Source of the DNA: an uncultured Lachnospiraceae bacterium
GTDB taxonomy: Bacteria > Bacillota > Clostridia > Lachnospirales > Lachnospiraceae
DNA: 10,359 bases
Assembly: GCA_902796375.1 (NCBI GenBank)
Contig: CADBOW010000268.1
Span: 1-10,359, forward strand
Reading direction: 5' to 3'
Below are positions 5,902 to 10,359 of the stretch, piece after piece; the first letter of the stretch is position 1, and each line of letters begins with the position of its first letter. The notes under the pieces were generated by a model. The model saw nothing but the letters and a program-made list of their open reading frames with translations. It did not search any database and was not told the DNA's origin. The translations under genes were made by a program, and so were the position numbers.

Positions 5902-6924
5902 ATGGAGTTTAAGTTACGAAGAAAACTGAGTGGTCTGATCATGGGGCTGATGCTGGTGGGACTCACCGGCTGCGGCGAAGGTCTGCAGGGGGAACTGGTT
6001 TCACCCCAGGTACCCATGCATTATGCCACGACTTTGAAAACCACCGATGTGGTCCGGGGAAATCTTACGCCTGAATTCCAGGCGAAACTCACATTACTGG
6101 ATTTTGAACAGGACAGATACGGTTATACCGTAGAAGAATATGACCGCCTGATGAACGAGTATGAACTGGAAATGGTTCCCCTGTCTGTTGAGGTAGGAGA
6201 TAAGGTGAAGGCGGGAGATGTGCTGTTGTCGTTTCATTCCAAGGCACTGGATGAACAGCTGAAGGAAAATGAAAAGGCTATCGGAGACGCCCAGCTGAAG
6301 ATCGATCACCTGAAGCGCCTGGCGGCGCTGGATCCGGCGGAGGATCATACGGCGGAGATCGCCGAGCTGGAGAGGGAGATCCAGGTGGCACGACTTCGCA
6401 TCTCGGATGTGAAGGATACCTATGATTCTCTGAATCTGGTTGCAAAGAATGACGGTTATGTCAGTGTGATCGACAGTATGCTCAGAACCAATTATGTGAT
6501 TCCGGGAATCGATCTGATCCTGGTGGATCGGAGCGCAGGCGTCTATGTTACGGATTCCACGTCGGAATACACCTTCCGGAAGGGAGAGAAGTATACCGCG
6601 GAAACCGAGCTGGGACCGGTGGAACTGGAGGTTGTGGACCCGCCGGAGGGGAATCCGGGAACGAAGGTTTATTTCCGGCCGGTGAACACGGATGACAATC
6701 GGCCCATGAAGGAGCTGTGGCTGAAATTCCAGCTTCCGGAAATGAAGGATGTCTGCTACGTAAATGCACTGGCCGTCTTTAAGAAGGATGAGAGAACCTT
6801 CGTCTATGTGGTTTATGAGGATGAGACGAAACGGGCCGTGGATGTGGAACTTGGAGAGAAGGTCGGCACACAGTATATCATAAAGAAGGGTCTGGAAGGC
6901 GGAGAGAAGGTAGAGCTTCCGTGA
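5902..6924 (+). CDS. Lipoprotein membrane-fusion adaptor (HlyD/MacA-like) of an ABC exporter
   Basis: A 340-residue extracytoplasmic adaptor, first gene of the operon. Its signal peptide ends in the lipobox LTGC (Cys24). A first barrel-sandwich (lipoyl-like) half-motif lies around 95-110 (VEVGDKVKAGDVLLSF). A short antiparallel coiled coil follows at about 113-176, then the second half-motif (LVAKNDGYVSVI, 179-190). A beta-barrel region leads to a membrane-proximal end with the family-type VYVVYEDETKRAVDVELGEKVG and LEGGEKVEL. The coiled coil is short, as expected with no outer membrane to span. GGGAGG at 5885-5890 serves ATG5902. Membrane-fusion adaptors normally work with an inner-membrane ABC permease; here the permease is two genes downstream. 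Exported substrate unknown. Lipid anchoring instead of a membrane helix is a notable contrast with YknX-type adaptors of Bacillus. Confidence 0.85.
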   Translation: MEFKLRRKLSGLIMGLMLVGLTGCGEGLQGELVSPQVPMHYATTLKTTDVVRGNLTPEFQAKLTLLDFEQDRYGYTVEEYDRLMNEYELEMVPLSVEVGDKVKAGDVLLSFHSKALDEQLKENEKAIGDAQLKIDHLKRLAALDPAEDHTAEIAELEREIQVARLRISDVKDTYDSLNLVAKNDGYVSVIDSMLRTNYVIPGIDLILVDRSAGVYVTDSTSEYTFRKGEKYTAETELGPVELEVVDPPEGNPGTKVYFRPVNTDDNRPMKELWLKFQLPEMKDVCYVNALAVFKKDERTFVYVVYEDETKRAVDVELGEKVGTQYIIKKGLEGGEKVELP

Positions 6925-6928
6925 GAAG

Positions 6929-6961
6929 GAACAGGAAGAGAACAGGAAGAGAACCGGAAAC
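6929..6961 (+). repeat. 11-bp tandem repeat between the two adaptor genes
   Basis: GAACAGGAAGA occurs twice in a row (6929-6939, 6940-6950), followed by a degenerate third copy (GAACCGGAAAC, 6951-6961). The purine-rich array starts just after the stop codon of the first adaptor. It may be a spacer formed by slippage, or several weak Shine-Dalgarno-like sites between the cistrons. Confidence 0.6.
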
Positions 6962-7017
6962 GGACCGACCGTTCTGCCGGGAACCCGTGGATTTTCAGGA
7001 AAGAGAATGAGAATACA

Positions 7018-9423
7018 ATGTCAGGAAAGAACAGATTACATTTGAATCATGGAAAGCGATGGATCGCACTCCTGCTTACGGCGGGGCTGATGAGCTCCGT
7101 GCTTACATCCTGCGGCAGTGAAACGCCGGCAGAGAAGCCGGAGCTGATGGAGCCGGCGATCGTTACGGAATCCTGCCGCAAGGTGGAACGGAGAGATATC
7201 GGAGATATCAATTTCCTGAAGGGCGCCGTGGTCGCCAGAGGGTATCCGGTGTTCACGGATCATTCCATCGCCCTGGATGAGCTGCGTGTCAGCCCCGGGG
7301 ATCATGTGGAGAAGGGAGATGTGATCGCCACCGGAAATACGGAATCCTATGATGAGGAGATCCGTTCCCTGGAGGCGGAAGCGGAGATGCAGCGCCGGAT
7401 GCGGGCCGCATCCATCGTCATTTCCGAGAAAGAGGAACTGAAGCTGAGCTATAGGAAGGCAGCCTGTGAGAAGGTGGGCTACACGGATGAGGCTGAAGGA
7501 TATGCCCAGCAGATGAAGATCGAGCAGGAGAACCGGAGATACCAGACAGCGGAGTATGACGCGGAGCTGGCGGAGATCAGCAAACAGCTGGCGGAGCTTC
7601 GGAAGAACAGGAGCAAGCTGGTCTTCACCGCACCTCACAGTGGCTATGTGACATTTCTGAAGGACATTTCCTCCGGAAATGGGGTGGAGGCCAATGAGAA
7701 TATCGCGGTCATTTCCGACTATGATGATCTCTACATCGAAACCACAGAGAAGACTCTGGAGGATTATAAATACGGAAAATACGATGAGAAATACATACTG
7801 ATGGGCGGCGTGAAGTATAAGGTGACCGAGGAGGAGTACACAGCTGCGGAACGGAGCTTCGCATCCATGCAGAAGCTGTATCCGCCGGTTCGTTTTCATG
7901 CAGAGGGCGTGAAGCTGGAAATGGGGACCACGCTGCTGATCTATTTCTCGGAGAAGAGCTGCACGAACGTGCTGGCGATCGGAAATGATTCGGTCTACCG
8001 GGAGGGAGATATCTCCTACTGTTATGTCCGGGCCGGCGCCGGTGATCGGGAACGGAGAGAGATCACGGTGGGAGAAAGGGATTCCCTCTATACGGAAATC
8101 CTGGCCGGACTGTCGGAGGGAGAGCAGGTTTACTATGAGAACAAATCCGTACTTCCCGTAAAGTATGAAGCATATGAAGTGGAGACGAAGGATTACGTGG
8201 AGGAGAGCCAGACTTCCATGGCTTCCCGACTGCTGACGGAGCATGAGGTCTACAATGCCGATCTTGGCGGCACCATATTGAAGGGTACTTCCTCCGGCGG
8301 AGAAGTGAAGAAGGGGGACGAGGTGCTTCTTCTCTCAGTTCACACTTCCAGGGCGGACCTGGCGGAGACGAGAAACCAGATCACCGGGATCGAGCAGGGA
8401 CACACTGCCCAGCTGAAGCAATTCGACGCCCGGGAGAAGGAGGCAAAGGATGCCATCGAGGCTGCGAAGCATACCGTGATCCCGGAGATCAAGAAGGAAG
8501 AGGCGCCGCGGAAGGCTGCGGACGACCCGGAAGCAGAGACTTACACTACGAATGCCCCGAACGTAACGGACGCACCTGAGGTCGGAGTTGACGCAACGAA
8601 CGCCTTGGAAGCAGAGACCGACGCCACGGAGGAGAAATCCGAGGAGGATGAGAAGAAAGAGAAGGATGCGATCCGCGACAGCCTCTATGTAAAGGAACAG
8701 ATGGAGGCGGAGCTGGAGATCATCGCTCAGGAACGCAGTGTTGAGTCTGCGGAATATAACTACAACCTGTCGGAAGCAAAGAAGCTGCTGCAGGAGCAGT
8801 CGGTGGGCTCGGGAGACGGAGAGGTTTCCGTCCGGGCAGAACATGACGGGGAACTGGGAGTGTCTCATCTTGAAGCAGGAGGCGTTGTCTATAAAGGATC
8901 CTATCTGTTCTCGGTGAACTGGGCAGGGAAGAAGCTGATGCGTTTCTCCATGCAGAAGACCAGAGGGAAGGAGCCGGGTGCTGCGGCTGTTCCGGGACAG
9001 GAGATCGAGTTCCATACCGAAGACGGCAAGGTGGTGAAAGGAAAATGCGTAGCCGGCAACGGAGGGGATAAGAATTACCTCTTTACCCGGGACGGAAAGG
9101 AATATCTCACCCATTCCCAGGTCTATTCGGAAGGAATAGAACAGCAGTTTTTCGCGGAACTGGAGGATGATTCCGTCTTCGATGAAGGTAAGGCGGGAAC
9201 CGTAAAATTCAAGGGAGTCATGATCCCCGGGGGGATCGTGGTTCCGGCCAAGGCCGTATATACCGAGGTGGACAAGGTAACACAGGAATCAGTTACATTT
9301 GTCTGGAAGGTGGACGGAGATGAGCTGGTGAAACAGCCGGTGGTCACCTATGAGGGAGAACTGGTGCATGAAAGGCTGATCCTGTCCGGGATCCAGCCGG
9401 GTGACAGGATCGCATTGGAGTAA
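7018..9423 (+). CDS. Double-module lipoprotein membrane-fusion adaptor, 801 residues
   Basis: The signal peptide ends in lipobox LTSC (Cys32). The protein then reads as two adaptor units in series. Unit 1 (about 60-375) has a lipoyl-like half-motif (VSPGDHVEKGDVIATG, 91-106), a coiled coil (about 112-198), the second half-motif (FTAPHSGYVTFL, 203-214) and a closing region (ISYCYVRAG, then ILAGLSEGEQVYYEN). Unit 2 (about 388-801) repeats this: EVKKGDEVLLLS (429-440), a long coiled coil (about 443-595), VRAEHDGELGVSHLEAGG (605-622), and IVVPAKAVYTEV, then ILSGIQPGDRI. Usual adaptors have one unit of roughly 350-450 residues. A disordered Thr/Ala/Glu/Asp-rich insert (about 495-548) sits at the expected hairpin tip of unit 2. 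ATG7018 fits the signal peptide, though the AGGAAAG site is some 14 nt upstream. It lies between the single-module adaptor and the permease. Confidence 0.85.
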   Translation: MSGKNRLHLNHGKRWIALLLTAGLMSSVLTSCGSETPAEKPELMEPAIVTESCRKVERRDIGDINFLKGAVVARGYPVFTDHSIALDELRVSPGDHVEKGDVIATGNTESYDEEIRSLEAEAEMQRRMRAASIVISEKEELKLSYRKAACEKVGYTDEAEGYAQQMKIEQENRRYQTAEYDAELAEISKQLAELRKNRSKLVFTAPHSGYVTFLKDISSGNGVEANENIAVISDYDDLYIETTEKTLEDYKYGKYDEKYILMGGVKYKVTEEEYTAAERSFASMQKLYPPVRFHAEGVKLEMGTTLLIYFSEKSCTNVLAIGNDSVYREGDISYCYVRAGAGDRERREITVGERDSLYTEILAGLSEGEQVYYENKSVLPVKYEAYEVETKDYVEESQTSMASRLLTEHEVYNADLGGTILKGTSSGGEVKKGDEVLLLSVHTSRADLAETRNQITGIEQGHTAQLKQFDAREKEAKDAIEAAKHTVIPEIKKEEAPRKAADDPEAETYTTNAPNVTDAPEVGVDATNALEAETDATEEKSEEDEKKEKDAIRDSLYVKEQMEAELEIIAQERSVESAEYNYNLSEAKKLLQEQSVGSGDGEVSVRAEHDGELGVSHLEAGGVVYKGSYLFSVNWAGKKLMRFSMQKTRGKEPGAAAVPGQEIEFHTEDGKVVKGKCVAGNGGDKNYLFTRDGKEYLTHSQVYSEGIEQQFFAELEDDSVFDEGKAGTVKFKGVMIPGGIVVPAKAVYTEVDKVTQESVTFVWKVDGDELVKQPVVTYEGELVHERLILSGIQPGDRIALE

Positions 9424-9444
9424 CCCGAAGAGAGGAGCAAGAAC

Positions 9445-10359
9445 GTGCTGCGTTTCATTTTTACAAAGATCAGAAATAAATATAAGCTGTACATCGCTCT
9501 CCTGGTGGGTGTAATCGTCATGATCGCCGTATTCGGCGTGGTGATGCTGCTGCGAAAGGGATCCCTGGACCGGCTGATCCAAAGCGAGTTTGTAAACAGT
9601 TATGAGGAGAATAACCGATATCCGGCAGTGATCTCCAGAGTCGGTGAGGTCACATGGGACGGCAAGGGCAAAGCGGTGGATGTGATCCGAAGTGATTACG
9701 AGAGGTATGAGGCCTCCTGGGATAAGTATATCGGGGCCCCGACCCTCAGCCGCCAGCGGATGGCGTGGATGAAGGGAAGGATCAGCGAATTCTCCCTGCG
9801 GGGGGACGGCGGCCAGCTGGATATCGGCTATCTGGAAGAGGATTATACCGGACCGCATTTCCGGATGCTGGACGGACAGGGGATGAAGGATGCAGGTGAC
9901 CTGCCGGAGAATCATTATCCCTGTCTGGTCAGTGCGCATACCGCCGATGTATATCATCTTGTGGTGGGTGAGACACTGACCATGAAGGGACTGGGGGGAG
10001 AAGCCCGTCCCGACATTTCCTTCGAGATCGTCGGCATCGCGGAGGAGGCCGGACTGGATGATTATTACTGGCAGAAGGGGCTGAATGAAAGCGGTATGAT
10101 GGTTTTCATCCGGCCGGAGGATTTCAATACCATCGCTGAAAAGCATGGCATGAAGGATTTCTATTACGAGATCTTCACGCCCTATGATTACAGGGCATTT
10201 ACCATAGAAAATGCGGATCTGACCGAGAACTATCTGAAGCAGTTCCGGGAGAAGGATGCGGATCTGGATGAGAATCTGTCCACTGCTTTTATTTCGGCCA
10301 GGCAGAAGCGTTCCTCCGTGAATGCGGTTCTGTATGCCATCACGGTTCCGCTGATCCTG
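9445..10359 (+). CDS. MacB/FtsX-like ABC transporter permease, N-terminal part (runs off the right edge)
   Basis: An open frame of 305 codons begins at GTG9445, 21 nt after the preceding stop, with AGAGGAG at 9431-9437 (7-nt spacing). No ATG alternative gives a complete first membrane segment. Residues about 14-37 form TM1 after a short basic N-terminus (RFIFTKIRNKYK). About 38-285 is a large extracytoplasmic domain of the MacB periplasmic-core type. Residues about 290-305 (SSVNAVLYAITVPLIL) are the start of the second membrane segment, where the FtsX domain should begin. One TM, a large outer domain and then three TMs is the known MacB/FtsX layout. It is the expected partner of the two adaptors. 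No nucleotide-binding domain is seen in the fragment, so a separate ATPase is expected nearby. Confidence 0.85.
   Translation, partial: MLRFIFTKIRNKYKLYIALLVGVIVMIAVFGVVMLLRKGSLDRLIQSEFVNSYEENNRYPAVISRVGEVTWDGKGKAVDVIRSDYERYEASWDKYIGAPTLSRQRMAWMKGRISEFSLRGDGGQLDIGYLEEDYTGPHFRMLDGQGMKDAGDLPENHYPCLVSAHTADVYHLVVGETLTMKGLGGEARPDISFEIVGIAEEAGLDDYYWQKGLNESGMMVFIRPEDFNTIAEKHGMKDFYYEIFTPYDYRAFTIENADLTENYLKQFREKDADLDENLSTAFISARQKRSSVNAVLYAITVPLIL

Noticed and set aside
7007..7045. ATG7007 with better spacing to AGGAAAG than ATG7018
   Set aside because: It is out of frame with the adaptor and stops after 12 codons. The lipoprotein signal peptide requires the 7018 frame.
7036..8244. A 402-codon minus-strand open frame opposite the double adaptor, and a similar 259-codon frame at 8335-9114
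   Set aside because: The plus strand has a lipoprotein signal and adaptor motifs through this whole interval. The minus frames have no good ribosome binding site or domain.
9289..10146. A 285-codon minus-strand open frame at the right end
   Set aside because: The plus strand carries the adaptor C-terminus and a GTG-started permease with clear membrane segments and a ribosome binding site.

Overview
The window looks like chromosomal DNA of a Gram-positive Bacillota, most likely a Lachnospiraceae-type gut or rumen Clostridium. The reasons are strong AGGAGG-type ribosome binding sites, tight gene packing, moderate G+C, lipoprotein signal peptides with short LT(A/G/S)C lipoboxes, and an L,D-transpeptidase carrying aromatic cell-wall-binding-type repeats. 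No rRNA, tRNA, CRISPR array or intact insertion sequence is visible.

Layout. Positions 1-169 hold no convincing gene. They contain a terminator-like hairpin at the left edge, a weak promoter candidate and a second strong GC-rich hairpin ahead of the first gene. A membrane-anchored L,D-transpeptidase (170-1618, +) with an unusually long, lysine-rich then disordered cytoplasmic tail is followed by a 478-residue lipoprotein of unknown function (1697-3133, +). Facing it is a three-gene minus-strand operon: an OmpR-family response regulator (5747-5094), a HAMP sensor histidine kinase (5091-3661) and a small single-pass membrane protein (3658-3134). These are separated by only 2 nt each. The operon's last stop codon directly abuts the stop codon of the lipoprotein gene. 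To the right, a plus-strand operon begins at 5902: a lipoprotein membrane-fusion (HlyD/MacA-like) adaptor, a second lipoprotein of 801 residues that reads as two adaptor modules fused in tandem, and the first 305 codons of a MacB/FtsX-like ABC permease that runs off the right edge. No ATPase gene is present; it would be expected just beyond the window.

How the parts may work together. The promoters of the unknown lipoprotein (about 1626-1656) and of the adaptor operon (about 5841-5870) carry the same arrangement: two ATRCAYTTT-type direct repeats with an 11-bp period, 13-14 bp ahead of a -10 box. Spaced direct repeats of this kind are typical targets of OmpR-family regulators. The second copy sits between the divergent regulator and adaptor promoters. 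My inference is one envelope-stress or peptide-sensing circuit: the kinase/regulator pair drives its own operon, the neighbouring lipoprotein and a multi-adaptor ABC export system. The L,D-transpeptidase may belong to the same cell-wall context, but no shared promoter element supports that. The most novel-looking part is the two-lipoprotein adaptor set with a double-module adaptor, in an organism expected to have no outer membrane.
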